NCBI RefSeq assembly: GCF_007860185.1
Contig: NZ_SJPY01000002.1
Span: 651,775-715,774 of the forward strand
Direction of reading: 5' to 3'
Source: Novipirellula aureliae
Lineage (GTDB): Bacteria; Planctomycetota; Planctomycetia; Pirellulales; Pirellulaceae
DNA length: 64,000 nt
Shown in pieces: positions 26,526-36,024 of the stretch. Position 1 is the first letter of the stretch; every line of letters begins with the position of its first letter. Position numbers and translations under genes: made by a program. The notes beneath the pieces were generated by a model, which ran no database searches, had not been told where the DNA came from, and was given only the letters and a program-made list of their open reading frames with translations.

Positions 26526-29492
26526 ATGCATAGGCAATTTTGTTGTTCAACCGTGGTTTGTCCGTTTTTGATCACCGTGGTGATCTCAGCGGTAATCACC
26601 ATGGGAAATGGTGCTGGGTCAGCCCAAGCGGACGAGATCACAGCTCAGGTGACCTACTATGTGTCGCCGAGTGGCAATGATCAAAATTCCGGGACGGAAG
26701 CCGCGCCCTTCAAGACGATCGAAAAGGCACGTGACGCGGTTCGGAAAATCAATCAGTCCATGACCGGCGATATCCTGGTGCTTGTCGAGGGTGGTGAATA
26801 CCCCATCCATTCCACCATTGATTTTAGCGAGATCGATTCGGGCAAGAACGGCCACACGGTGATCTATCGTGCCAAGGCCGGGGAAACACCTCGATTGACC
26901 GGCGGTGTGAAGGTCACGGGCTGGACACCAGTCGCCGGAACGAACCTTTTTCAGACCAAGGTCACTGCCGTAGAAAACTTCCGCCAAATGTATGTCAATG
27001 ACAGTAGGGCACAGCGCGCGGTCAGCGCAAGATCCCATCGAGGAAAAGATTTTTTCCATGATGATTCAGGTGCTCAGGTCGGTTTAATTCTGGATTCGTC
27101 CTCGATTCCCAACTTTGAGAATCCTGGAGATATGGAATTGGTCCAGGTGTCCAATTGGTCTTTCCATCGTGTGCCCGTCAATCGTTTTGCTGCGTCTGGG
27201 CCGGGCGAAATAGCGATTGTGATGGATCAACCCTACTTCGCTTGGTCACTGAAAAGCACAGGCCACAATCGGTTTTCGTTTAAGAAGCCTTTTTATATTG
27301 AAAATGCCTACGAGCTCTTGGATACACCGGGCGAATGGTACTTCAACCGAAGCACCGACACCCTCACCTACTGGCCTCTACCAGGAGAGGACATGTCCAC
27401 CACGGAGGTATTTATCCCCAAGACCGAGACTCTGATTCGAATCAGAGGTGCATCGCTCACCGAAAAAGTAGAGAACCTCCGTTTCGAGGGATTCACCTTC
27501 GCCCACACCACCGAGCTGCGGGCCTCGACCGCAGGCGCCTTTGCGCAGCAAGCCTCGAAATGGAGCGATGGAGACGGTGGCTATGCCATGACCGAATCTT
27601 CGGACTATCGCCCCAAGGCGGCCGTGTGTCTCGAAGCGACGGATGGTATTTGTTTTAAGAACAACGTGTTTAAGCACCTAGGTGGAGCCGGTCTCGATGC
27701 ACTCAATGGCGTGAGCCATACGCTGATCGAAGGCAATCGATTTAGAGATATTTCGGACTCGGCCATTGCGATCGGCGATTGGGAGCATGTCTATTTGAAC
27801 ACAGGCAACACATGCCGCCGGTTCCCCCAAGCCTCTTCCAACGGCACCATCGAGGTTCAGCTCAAACGCGTTGACGAACACGAGGGCGAAACCGAGATGG
27901 GACTGGCCAATGTTACGAATTCTGGCAATCTCATCAAGTTCATCCACCATGACAACCACTGGAAGATCGCCAAGGTGACTGCCGGCGAGACCACCGTGGT
28001 GGCAACGGGGCCGGCTTACCCGATCGCCAACCATACGGACTACACAGTGAAATTTGTTGTGAAGGGTTCCAAGCTGGAAGGCTTTGTCAATGGCGTGTCC
28101 CAATGCAGCGTTGACGATCCCACTGGATCGAGAGGCACATTTGCGTTGGTCGCAGATAACGCCAAAGTGCGTTTTGATAACGTCCAATTGTTGAACGTGG
28201 ACAATAAGAGCGTCGCTCAATATGACTTCGACGTCGATCCATTTCCCGATTGGTTCAATATAGGCCAATGGAATTGGGTCACCGAGGGAACGACCTGCAT
28301 GGAATTCGATGACCTTGGCGTGCTCGATGAAGAGGTCTGTGCCCAGAACTGGATAAGGAACAACACGATCGAAGATACGGCGCGAGAGTACTGGGGTGCC
28401 TGTGCCATCTCGGGTTACATCACCGATCGTCTGGTGATTGAGCACAATCGCATCCATGACACCAAGTACAGTGGTATTACTCTGGGATGGGGCCATGGCA
28501 ACCACCCCGATTCGACCACCTGTAAAAATAATGTCGTACGCTTCAACGATATCTCGGACTTTAACCAGCAGTGTTATGATGGCGGTGCGATCTACACGAC
28601 GGGGCAAATGCCCAAATCCCTCATCGAGTACAACTACCTGCATGACTCGGTCTATAATCATCCTCTCCGAGGCATTCAAAACGACAACGGCTCGGGCGAG
28701 ATTGAGATTCGCCATAATGTGGTGGAGAATGTCAAGTATCCCGACGGTAGAGATCAGCGTTGGCTACAGTATACCCAACGCCTCTGTTACGATTTGTGGG
28801 CGCACGACAACTATACCAATTCCACGGACCAACGCCAAAACGGCGGCCCCGATTGTCGCATCACCGAGACAACGGTGTACACGGACGAAAATCGACCCTC
28901 CGTCGCCTACGCAATTGCCAATAAAACCGGGCCGATTGTGCCTGCGGAATTTGCAGAGGATTTTGAAACGGGAACCGATGCTTGGTCGAACAACGGGGGC
29001 GACTGGTCGGTCATCTCCAACGGAGATCACGCGTTTCAGGTCGACAACAGCTCAGGGACACGCTATGCCTTTACGGAGGGTCGGTACGTAAATGTCTCCG
29101 TTGAGACGAAATTAAAACTGGATCAATCCTACGCTCCAGATACCGGCATAGGCGTTATTGCTCGCTATACAGACAACGACAATGTCTATCGCTTTTTCCA
29201 CAACAAGGAATCATGGAAGCTACTCAAGAGAGTCGGTGGAACAACCTCAATCTTGGCCGAAGGACCGAAGGCAATACTCACGCCGGGCACAGAGGTCGAT
29301 GTGAAGTTTGTTGTCAACAACTCTTTGCTAGAGGGCTATGTCAACGGTGTACGACAATGCCGTGTCACCGATACCGATCTAGTATCGGGTCAATGCGGAC
29401 TCTACAGTTTCAAATGCAAAGGTTCTTTTGACGATGTGGTTATCCGATTCATCGACTTGGATCTGCCGAGCGGAACTTTGACCGCTCGGTAA
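26526..29492 (+). CDS. large secreted beta-helix protein with two inserted LamG-like modules (GH141-like)
   Basis: A 988-residue exported protein. The signal peptide is at about 1-36. YYVSPSGNDQNSGT and APFKTIEKARDAVR mark the N-terminal GH141-like element. The beta-helix region spans about 300-800, with ENLRFEGFTF, ICFKNNVFKHL, LVIEHNRIHDTKYSGI, NNVVRFNDISDF and SLIEYNYLHDS. A jelly-roll module of about 130 residues interrupts it at about 430-560 (TVKFVVKGSKLEGFVNGVSQC). A second, clearly homologous module ends the protein at about 815-980 (DVKFVVNNSLLEGYVNGVRQC). The duplicated module is probably carbohydrate-binding. It is the last gene of the + strand enzyme block, 30 bases after the GH116 gene, and is convergent with dps. 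Confidence 0.75.
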   Translation: MHRQFCCSTVVCPFLITVVISAVITMGNGAGSAQADEITAQVTYYVSPSGNDQNSGTEAAPFKTIEKARDAVRKINQSMTGDILVLVEGGEYPIHSTIDFSEIDSGKNGHTVIYRAKAGETPRLTGGVKVTGWTPVAGTNLFQTKVTAVENFRQMYVNDSRAQRAVSARSHRGKDFFHDDSGAQVGLILDSSSIPNFENPGDMELVQVSNWSFHRVPVNRFAASGPGEIAIVMDQPYFAWSLKSTGHNRFSFKKPFYIENAYELLDTPGEWYFNRSTDTLTYWPLPGEDMSTTEVFIPKTETLIRIRGASLTEKVENLRFEGFTFAHTTELRASTAGAFAQQASKWSDGDGGYAMTESSDYRPKAAVCLEATDGICFKNNVFKHLGGAGLDALNGVSHTLIEGNRFRDISDSAIAIGDWEHVYLNTGNTCRRFPQASSNGTIEVQLKRVDEHEGETEMGLANVTNSGNLIKFIHHDNHWKIAKVTAGETTVVATGPAYPIANHTDYTVKFVVKGSKLEGFVNGVSQCSVDDPTGSRGTFALVADNAKVRFDNVQLLNVDNKSVAQYDFDVDPFPDWFNIGQWNWVTEGTTCMEFDDLGVLDEEVCAQNWIRNNTIEDTAREYWGACAISGYITDRLVIEHNRIHDTKYSGITLGWGHGNHPDSTTCKNNVVRFNDISDFNQQCYDGGAIYTTGQMPKSLIEYNYLHDSVYNHPLRGIQNDNGSGEIEIRHNVVENVKYPDGRDQRWLQYTQRLCYDLWAHDNYTNSTDQRQNGGPDCRITETTVYTDENRPSVAYAIANKTGPIVPAEFAEDFETGTDAWSNNGGDWSVISNGDHAFQVDNSSGTRYAFTEGRYVNVSVETKLKLDQSYAPDTGIGVIARYTDNDNVYRFFHNKESWKLLKRVGGTTSILAEGPKAILTPGTEVDVKFVVNNSLLEGYVNGVRQCRVTDTDLVSGQCGLYSFKCKGSFDDVVIRFIDLDLPSGTLTAR

Positions 29493-29561
29493 AACTCAGA
29501 TCAAAACCGCTTGCCGGATCTACTTACCCATCGCCGACGAGAAAGAATATCGGTTTATCGA

Positions 29562-30050
29562 CTACTCTTCCTGCGCCTGTAGCATCCACAAGTGTTTTTC
29601 GAGTGGTCCTGCAATGCCGATGCACATGTCTTCACTGACCGGGTCAAGATCGCCAAGTTTCTCGATAGCAGACCGCAGTTCATCGATCGTGGTTTTCATC
29701 GCATCGGCAACATGAGCAATCGTCGGTCCAGCCTTAAGAAAACCTTCAGGATACTGCTGCAAGTCGCTTGCCGACGCAACCGATCCAGAGCGACCATCGG
29801 GAGCGATGCCGAGCGTCGAAATGCGTTCAGCCACCTCGTCACTGGCCGCTCGTACGGTCGCGATGATTTCATCGAGTTGCAAATGAATACTGCGGAAGTT
29901 GGGTCCCACGACGCACCAGTGAGCCTGCTTCATCAACAGCGCTAAGTCGATCAGGTTGGTCAAATTGCGTTGCAGCAAAGAGGTGCATTCTTCGTTCTTT
30001 TCGTCATTGAGAACGTCGCGTTTGAATTGAGTTTGAATAGTCGTTGGCAT
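29562..30050 (-). CDS. dps: Dps-family ferritin-like protein
   Basis: A 162-residue DNA-protection protein during starvation, a miniferritin that forms 12-mers and oxidises iron with peroxide. The ferroxidase motif is intact: KQAHWCVVG, then HLQLDEI and SDEVAERI supply the His, Asp and Glu ligands shared between subunits. The rest (LGIAPDGRSGSVA) fits a Dps group common in Gram-negative bacteria. AGGAG lies about nine bases before ATG 30050. It separates the + strand enzyme block from the hybrid kinase gene and has no visible link to either. Confidence 0.9.
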   Translation of the reverse strand: MPTTIQTQFKRDVLNDEKNEECTSLLQRNLTNLIDLALLMKQAHWCVVGPNFRSIHLQLDEIIATVRAASDEVAERISTLGIAPDGRSGSVASASDLQQYPEGFLKAGPTIAHVADAMKTTIDELRSAIEKLGDLDPVSEDMCIGIAGPLEKHLWMLQAQEE

Positions 30051-30343
30051 CTTAGAGACTCCTATTGGGTGGATCGGATGAATGTTTCGGAAGCAGCTAA
30101 ATGCATATTCCGTGCCAACTCCTAGCCCGAAGGCTGCCTACATGCTCGTTTTCGGCATGGAGCCTACGCACAAGCAACATGTGGCATGTAGAGGTGATCG
30201 ATTCGCAGGCATTCTGTCAGATCCTCGAGCAATGCCATGCCAGTTCAGGATCGAAGCCAGCAAACCGAGTCTTCCTAAGGCGTCCTGGGAAACAATAAGC
30301 TTGCAAACGAAATGCCCTCTGCAAACGTTATTGTTTTGACGTC
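30051..30343. other. dps upstream region
   Basis: About 290 bases between dps and the hybrid kinase stop codon, both on the - strand. One + strand frame (30082-30339) is open but has no family resemblance or ribosome binding site and is taken as chance. It should hold the dps promoter. Confidence 0.45.
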
Positions 30344-33300
30344 CTACGAAATCATCTCGGCAATTTTTTGTAACATCGCGGCGTTGTCGATAGGCTTGCT
30401 AAGGTAATCGTTACATCCGGCTTCGAGACATTCGTTCATATCGCCCTGCATTGCGTCGGCAGTCAGGGCGATAATTGGGCCAGCGTAGCCAAGCTGTCGT
30501 AATTTTCGAGCGGTTTCGTAACCGTCCAGGTTGGGCATCTGCATATCCAAGAGAATGAGATCAGGCAACTTGTTCCTTTCAATGGCCCCCACGATGTGCT
30601 CCACGGCGAGTTGCCCGTCCTCACATTCCTCGACCGTTGCCCCTGCTTTGGTCAGAATATGATTGCTGAGAAAGCGGATGTCGCGTCGGTCGTCCACGAT
30701 CAAAACGTGGCAATTCAAAGCTTCAATAGCAGCAGCGTTTCCATTTTCGCTCGGTGACAATTCGCTTTTCCCCTCGCCGCTCGAATGATCCACCAGCGGT
30801 TGATCGGCGATGTCTCCCGTTGTGATTGAGACGGTGAACGTGCTGCCGACTTCCGGAGTACTGCTGGCCGTAATCTCACCGCCCAACATCTCTGCGAGTC
30901 TTTTGCTGATCGCCAACCCCAACCCTGTGCCGCCGAAATGTCGCGAAACGCTCGAGTCGCCTTGGGAAAATGGCTTGAACAGACGATCGAGCTGTTGCTG
31001 GTTCATACCGATGCCGGTGTCGACGACATCGAAGTGCAAAAAGCCTTTTGCAGGGGGGCAGAAGCCTTCCGATGTCTCGGAATTCGACAGGAGAGGCTGC
31101 GGCGTACCACTATCGAATCGGACCCGAATTTGGATGCGGCCTTCGCGAGTAAACTTGATTGCATTGCCGACCAAGTTGATCAAAACCTGCTTAAGCCGCT
31201 TAGCATCGGATTCAATCACTTGAGGCAATTTCCCATCGTACTCAACGGTTAGCGTCAATCCGCTTTCCTGGGCACGGACGTCCATGATGCTTCGGACGTC
31301 TTCGATCACTCTGGTCGGATCGAATCGCTCACGTTCGACTTCAAACTTGCCGGCTTCAATTTTGGACAGGTCCAAAATGTCGTTGATAATTTCCAGCAGG
31401 TAGTTACCGTTATGACGGATCGTTTGCAGGTATTGTTTCGCTTCCTCGGCGTGAACAAACTCTTTTAGCAAATCGGCGTAACCGAGAATTGCGGTCATGG
31501 GTGTGCGAATTTCGTGCGACATATTAGCGAGAAACTCGCTCTTGGCGGCGTTGGCGGCTTGGGCACGTTGTTCGCTCTCGCGTAGAGCGGCGGATTGATC
31601 ATGTTCTTTGGTCGAATCCCAATTGACGCCATACATTTTGACCACGTTTCCAGCTCGGTTGCGGACCACTTCGCCCATGCCATTCATCCAACGCACTTCG
31701 CCGTCTGGCCGGATGATACGGAATTCGGCATCGTAGGAATCGCTTCCGTCCACGGCGGCCTGCCAATGCGACTTCAATTCATCGAGATCATCGGGGTGAA
31801 CGATTGAAAACAACATTTCAGTGCTCGCTTCTTGCTCGGGATCAATACCAAGCAAATCATAGAGTTGCTCCGTCCAAATGCTCTTTTCGGGCGTCCATTC
31901 CCAGGCGGCCATTCCCCCAGCACGCATCGCCATTTCCATTCGGCGGGATGTTTCCTTCAACGAGCGTTCATAGGCAGCACGTTCACGGATGTCGACGCCT
32001 GATGGGATCAGATATTCCACCTCTCCGGCCTCGTTCTTCACAGGCGCAATCATGAAGTCGATCAAGACGCCTTCTTCACCATGAGCAAACAATGAAACGT
32101 CGAACCGCACAAATTCACCCGCCATCGCGCGATCCATCGCGTCACGCATCCTTTCGGCGACCTTCGGATCGTAGCTCCACCATGGTGTGTCGGTGAACCG
32201 CTTTCCGACGACTTCCTCGCGGCGAGTGCGTGCGATCTCGAGCGATCGGTCGTCGATTTCCAACAGAATACCGTTGCGATCAATCACACCGACTAACCCG
32301 AGTTGGTTATTGATCACGCGGCGTAGATGCGCTTCACGCTCGGCAAGCTGCCGAGTAAATCGCTTTGGTTCGGAAATGTCTTCAATCACCGAAATGAAAT
32401 GAGCGGGCTGGCCTTTCAAATTACGGACCAGCGAGACGGTCAGCCGCGTCCACACATATTCACCGTCGCGACGGAGGTAGCGTTTCTCCATCGCATAATA
32501 ATCGATTTCCCCCGCCAGCAATTTCTCTTTTTGGAAAGCATCTTCGTCGAATTCATCGGGATGCGTGATCTCTTGAAAATGTTTCTGCTGGAGTGTCTCG
32601 AGGTCGTAGCCGACAATCTCACAGAACCGTGCATTCGCGTTGATCCATCGGCCATCGAGCCCCACGTGCGCGATTCCGACAGCCGCGTTATCAAATGTGG
32701 CACGGAATCTTTCTTCGCTTTCTTGCAGTTCGGTAACATCGGTAAACGTCACTACCATGCCCCTTAAATCACCCGCATAAGATTGATAGGGCAAGACACG
32801 ACGGATGAAAGATCGGCCCGATGAGGTGACCACCGTTGCTTTATCAACACTCCCTTCGTGTAGCGATTCCGGACTTGGTAGGGGTGGCATCAAAACGACG
32901 TTGGGAACAATCTGAGTGAGTGGGCGTCCAACGTCGGTGGGAATCAGACCATAGATTTCAGTCGCAGCGGGAGTGAAACTGCGAATGTTGAGATTTTCGT
33001 CGAGGAAAATGGTGGCAATGCGAGTGCTGCGAAGCAGGTTCTCCAGATCGTCGTGAGCGCGGGCCACGGCGTCACCACTCGTGCGAATTTCTTCCTTGGA
33101 CGTTTCCAGCTCTTCGTTGGCCGATTGCAACTCCTCGTTCATCGACAAGAGCTCTTCGTTGGACGATTTTAACTCTTCGTTTGCAACCTCCATATCCTGC
33201 ATCGTGCGTTCCAAATCGCTGCGCGTCGTTTCAAGCTCCCGTTCCATTTGAGCAATGATGGCATCGGCATCCTGGTTACCGGTCGCCGGCGAGTCGGTCA

Positions 33301-35197
33301 TTTTATCGTCCTGCTCACGCCGGATCGGTTCTCCCACATCATGAAAGATGACCATCATCAATTCATCTTGCTCGCCCAACTGCGGCATCGGTTGCACGGT
33401 CAACATCACCGGCTGAATGCAATCGTTGTCGCGAATCGACAAGTTTTCATGCGTCACTTTCCTCCTCGCGTTGATTGCTTCATTGATCGCCGCGCGAAGG
33501 CCGATTCGCAAACCAGGCAATGCCATTTTGACGATATTGTTGTGAAAATCGCCGCCCGATACCGCCAAGTATTTCGAAATGCCGTCGGAAGCATTGAGCA
33601 CCTGACCCGCTTCGTCGATCACCACCGCTTTTGGGGTGAACTCGTCAAGAAGAATGCGTTGCCGAATACTGTTCAGATCGACGGCTTCATCTGGCTGCTT
33701 GGCGCCGGAATGGATCGGCTTGACCTCACCGCCGCGGACGGCAAGCGTGCTGAGCGATCCCGTCGCCGTTCCTTTTCGCTGCGAGATTCGAAACTTGGAA
33801 TCAAGGGCTCGGAACAGTTCACCATGCGATGAAATCGTTTCGCTCGGACCGAGAAACAGGAACCCAGAAGGTCGCAGCGCATAGTGAAAAAGTGGAATCA
33901 ATTTTTCTTGCAGATGAGCTCCCAGGTAGATCAGTAGGTTGCGACACGAGATCAAATCTTGCCGTGAAAAAGGTGGATCACTGATCAGGTTGTGCTTGGA
34001 AAAGAGAACGCGTTCACGAACCTTCTTAATGACTTGATAGCGTTTGCCGCGTTTGACGAAGTAGGATTTGAGACGCTCGTGACTGACGCTTTCTTCAATT
34101 CCCGATGGATAAGTGGCCGCACGCGCGGTGTGCAATGCCCGTTCATCGATGTCGGTCGCAAAGATTTGAAACTCGGGTGGGTTGTCAAGCTTCGAACAAT
34201 ACTCGTGACACAGGATCGCAATGGAGTACGCTTCCTCGCCCGTGCTGCACCCAGCAACCCAAAGGCGAACAATGTCGTCGGGCCCTTTGTTTTCGAAAAT
34301 ACCCGGTAATACGCTCGACTGAAGGGCATCGAAAGCCTCCGGATCACGGAAGAACGCGGTCACACCGATCAACAACTCTCGAAACAACGCCTGAGCTTCG
34401 TCTTCATCACCTTGCAAATGCACCAGATACTCGCTGGCTGTCGCGATCTTCAAAACCTGCATCCGCCGCTGAATACGCCGCGTTAATGTGGCGATCTTGT
34501 AATGCTGAAAATTGTGACCGGTCACCGACAGCAAATGCTCGGTGATTCGTGGAATGGCCTCGCCGACCTGTTTGTGAACCTTTTCGACCATGGCGTCGCC
34601 ACCAAACTCGTTCACATGTTCGGCGTAACGTAGCAATTCAGCCGCGATTTCACTGGGGCGGCAAACATAATCGGCTACGCCGGTTGTGGCCGCGCTACGA
34701 GGCATGCTGTCGAACTTGGCGGACGTGGCATCCTGGGCAAACGTCAAACCGCCCGCGTCGCTGATCGCCTTTAAACCCACGGTCCCGTCGCTACCAGCAC
34801 CCGATAACACGACGCCAACCGCCCGATCACCTTGGTCGCGGGCCAACGCATGAAAGAAATAGTCGATCGCCGCAAGCGGACTTTGCCCTGTTTCAAGCAT
34901 CGTCGGCCGCACGGCTCCGTTCTTGACATCCAAGTACTGCTTAGCCGGTGCGAGATAGATGTGACCCGGCCTGAGTTTCTTTCGTCCGGAAAGTTCCACA
35001 ACGGGCATCTGCGTCGTCGAGGCGAGCAGATCACTCAGCAACGATTCACTCTGCGGGTCGATGTGTTGGACAAAGATGATAGCAAATTGCTCACTGGTTC
35101 CCACATGCTCCAGTAGCTCTTGAAACGCCTCGAAACCACCAGCCGATGCGCCCACGCCAACGATGAGTGTCTGTGCTTTTTTCTTGTGATCTATCAT
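30344..35197 (-). CDS. CheB/CheR-PAS hybrid histidine kinase with receiver domain
   Basis: A 1617-residue soluble sensor. Domains in order: CheB methylesterase (about 8-190; GASAGG, HIDPQSES, LSGAGSDGT); CheR methyltransferase (about 210-480; RLWVAGCSTGEEAYSI, DLISCRNLLIYL); a PAS-like part; a coiled coil (about 645-715, repeats of NEELxSxNEEL); about four PAS/PAC domains (720-1230); HisKA with phospho-His in MSHEIRTPM (about 1255); HATPase_c with VGNAIKF, DTGIGM and GTGLGLAI (about 1365-1490); and a C-terminal receiver (about 1500-1615, phospho-Asp in LILLDMQMP). This architecture is known in sensors that do not serve chemotaxis. No che, flagellar or response regulator genes are nearby, so input and output are unknown. 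Confidence 0.9.
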   Translation of the reverse strand: MIDHKKKAQTLIVGVGASAGGFEAFQELLEHVGTSEQFAIIFVQHIDPQSESLLSDLLASTTQMPVVELSGRKKLRPGHIYLAPAKQYLDVKNGAVRPTMLETGQSPLAAIDYFFHALARDQGDRAVGVVLSGAGSDGTVGLKAISDAGGLTFAQDATSAKFDSMPRSAATTGVADYVCRPSEIAAELLRYAEHVNEFGGDAMVEKVHKQVGEAIPRITEHLLSVTGHNFQHYKIATLTRRIQRRMQVLKIATASEYLVHLQGDEDEAQALFRELLIGVTAFFRDPEAFDALQSSVLPGIFENKGPDDIVRLWVAGCSTGEEAYSIAILCHEYCSKLDNPPEFQIFATDIDERALHTARAATYPSGIEESVSHERLKSYFVKRGKRYQVIKKVRERVLFSKHNLISDPPFSRQDLISCRNLLIYLGAHLQEKLIPLFHYALRPSGFLFLGPSETISSHGELFRALDSKFRISQRKGTATGSLSTLAVRGGEVKPIHSGAKQPDEAVDLNSIRQRILLDEFTPKAVVIDEAGQVLNASDGISKYLAVSGGDFHNNIVKMALPGLRIGLRAAINEAINARRKVTHENLSIRDNDCIQPVMLTVQPMPQLGEQDELMMVIFHDVGEPIRREQDDKMTDSPATGNQDADAIIAQMERELETTRSDLERTMQDMEVANEELKSSNEELLSMNEELQSANEELETSKEEIRTSGDAVARAHDDLENLLRSTRIATIFLDENLNIRSFTPAATEIYGLIPTDVGRPLTQIVPNVVLMPPLPSPESLHEGSVDKATVVTSSGRSFIRRVLPYQSYAGDLRGMVVTFTDVTELQESEERFRATFDNAAVGIAHVGLDGRWINANARFCEIVGYDLETLQQKHFQEITHPDEFDEDAFQKEKLLAGEIDYYAMEKRYLRRDGEYVWTRLTVSLVRNLKGQPAHFISVIEDISEPKRFTRQLAEREAHLRRVINNQLGLVGVIDRNGILLEIDDRSLEIARTRREEVVGKRFTDTPWWSYDPKVAERMRDAMDRAMAGEFVRFDVSLFAHGEEGVLIDFMIAPVKNEAGEVEYLIPSGVDIRERAAYERSLKETSRRMEMAMRAGGMAAWEWTPEKSIWTEQLYDLLGIDPEQEASTEMLFSIVHPDDLDELKSHWQAAVDGSDSYDAEFRIIRPDGEVRWMNGMGEVVRNRAGNVVKMYGVNWDSTKEHDQSAALRESEQRAQAANAAKSEFLANMSHEIRTPMTAILGYADLLKEFVHAEEAKQYLQTIRHNGNYLLEIINDILDLSKIEAGKFEVERERFDPTRVIEDVRSIMDVRAQESGLTLTVEYDGKLPQVIESDAKRLKQVLINLVGNAIKFTREGRIQIRVRFDSGTPQPLLSNSETSEGFCPPAKGFLHFDVVDTGIGMNQQQLDRLFKPFSQGDSSVSRHFGGTGLGLAISKRLAEMLGGEITASSTPEVGSTFTVSITTGDIADQPLVDHSSGEGKSELSPSENGNAAAIEALNCHVLIVDDRRDIRFLSNHILTKAGATVEECEDGQLAVEHIVGAIERNKLPDLILLDMQMPNLDGYETARKLRQLGYAGPIIALTADAMQGDMNECLEAGCNDYLSKPIDNAAMLQKIAEMIS

Positions 35198-35263
35198 GCT
35201 TGCTCGTTTACCGACTTAACCCGAAGAGGCTGCGATTTATTGGTAGCGAAACTCGGCAAGAGT

Positions 35264-35632
35264 TTAGTCAACGGTCAAAAGAACGTCCAATCGCCTAAAG
35301 TCTTGGCGACTTTCACGACTCGATAGGACGCGATTCAACCCGGTTTCTGAAAACTCACTGCCTTGACGGGATGGAAGAATTTCTAGCCTATCGATGCCAG
35401 TTTGGATACCGACTTCGGTCGGCTGTTCTGTTCGCGTCTCTCGAGACAGTTGACGCATGACATTCCGGGCAGCCTCCAGATTCCTAAACCGCCCGTCGGC
35501 TCCATGGATGTCTGCCGCTAACGAAACGGTGGTCGCGTTTAGCTGTGCTGAATACAGAATAAATAGCACAATTGTGGTCCGATGCAACGCAGACATTTCA
35601 AGTGCACGATAGGTTCTGATCTGTTCTTGCAT
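35264..35632 (-). pseudogene. probable N-terminal relic of a GH141-like beta-helix gene
   Basis: A 122-codon frame. From M13 (MSALHRTTIVLFILYSAQL) it looks like a signal peptide, followed by HGADGRFRNLEAARNVMRQLSRE and IQTGIDRLEIL. That pattern matches the region just after the signal peptide of the intact beta-helix proteins, for example HGADGPFRSLEAVRSAIRDL in the gene at 51159. The diagnostic YVSxxGNDxWSG stretch is missing and the frame ends after about 60 further residues that fit nothing. It is read as a truncated, internally deleted paralogue. The alternative is a small exported protein of unknown function. Confidence 0.55.
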
Positions 35633-35913
35633 GAACCAACTCCGTTTTGAGACTGAAATCCACGAATGCTGACGACACGAGGGCCTAATCCGAACAAACC
35701 TACCATTTTTAGGGCGTCAAAAGAATGGCTTGTGCACCCATTCATTGCCCCCATTCATGATTATTGACTCCAGGTGCTGAGTGCCAAATCAACGAGGTCG
35801 CCTTGCGGCTGATAGTGAACAAAAACCCAGAACCTCTTATTAATGACTGGCAAGCTATCGAACATAAACGTGTCCGCTGTCATGGAAACGAAGGAATCCG
35901 TCGGAGAGACGTT
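35633..35913. other. gap with a possible C-terminal gene fragment on the - strand
   Basis: About 280 bases. On the - strand a frame of about 50 codons ends at TAA 35761-35763 (NKRFWVFVHYQPQGDLVDLAL near the end). It has no start codon context and runs into the palindromic element, so it may be the last part of a lost gene. I could not assign it to a family. Confidence 0.3.
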
Positions 35914-36024
35914 TAGCCCGGATTATTCATGGGCTTGCAGACTGTTTTTCGAGCAATGAACGTAAACGCTTTAAGGCGTAGACGTTAGAAAAACAATTTG
36001 CAAGCCCATGAATCATCCGGGCTA
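35914..36024. repeat. 111-bp palindromic element overlapping a stop codon
   Basis: Two long arms, 35914-35947 and 35990-36024, are complementary with a few mismatches (TAGCCCGGAT...CATGGGCTTGCA against its reverse complement). The middle (CGTAAACGCTTTAAGGCGTAGACG) is also partly self-complementary. The right end includes CTA 36022-36024, which is the stop codon of the - strand gene that ends there. It could act as a transcription terminator for that gene or be a mobile palindrome. Confidence 0.85.

Noticed and set aside
27678-28715. - strand frame of 345 codons
   Set aside because: Antisense to the 988-residue beta-helix gene; a shadow frame.
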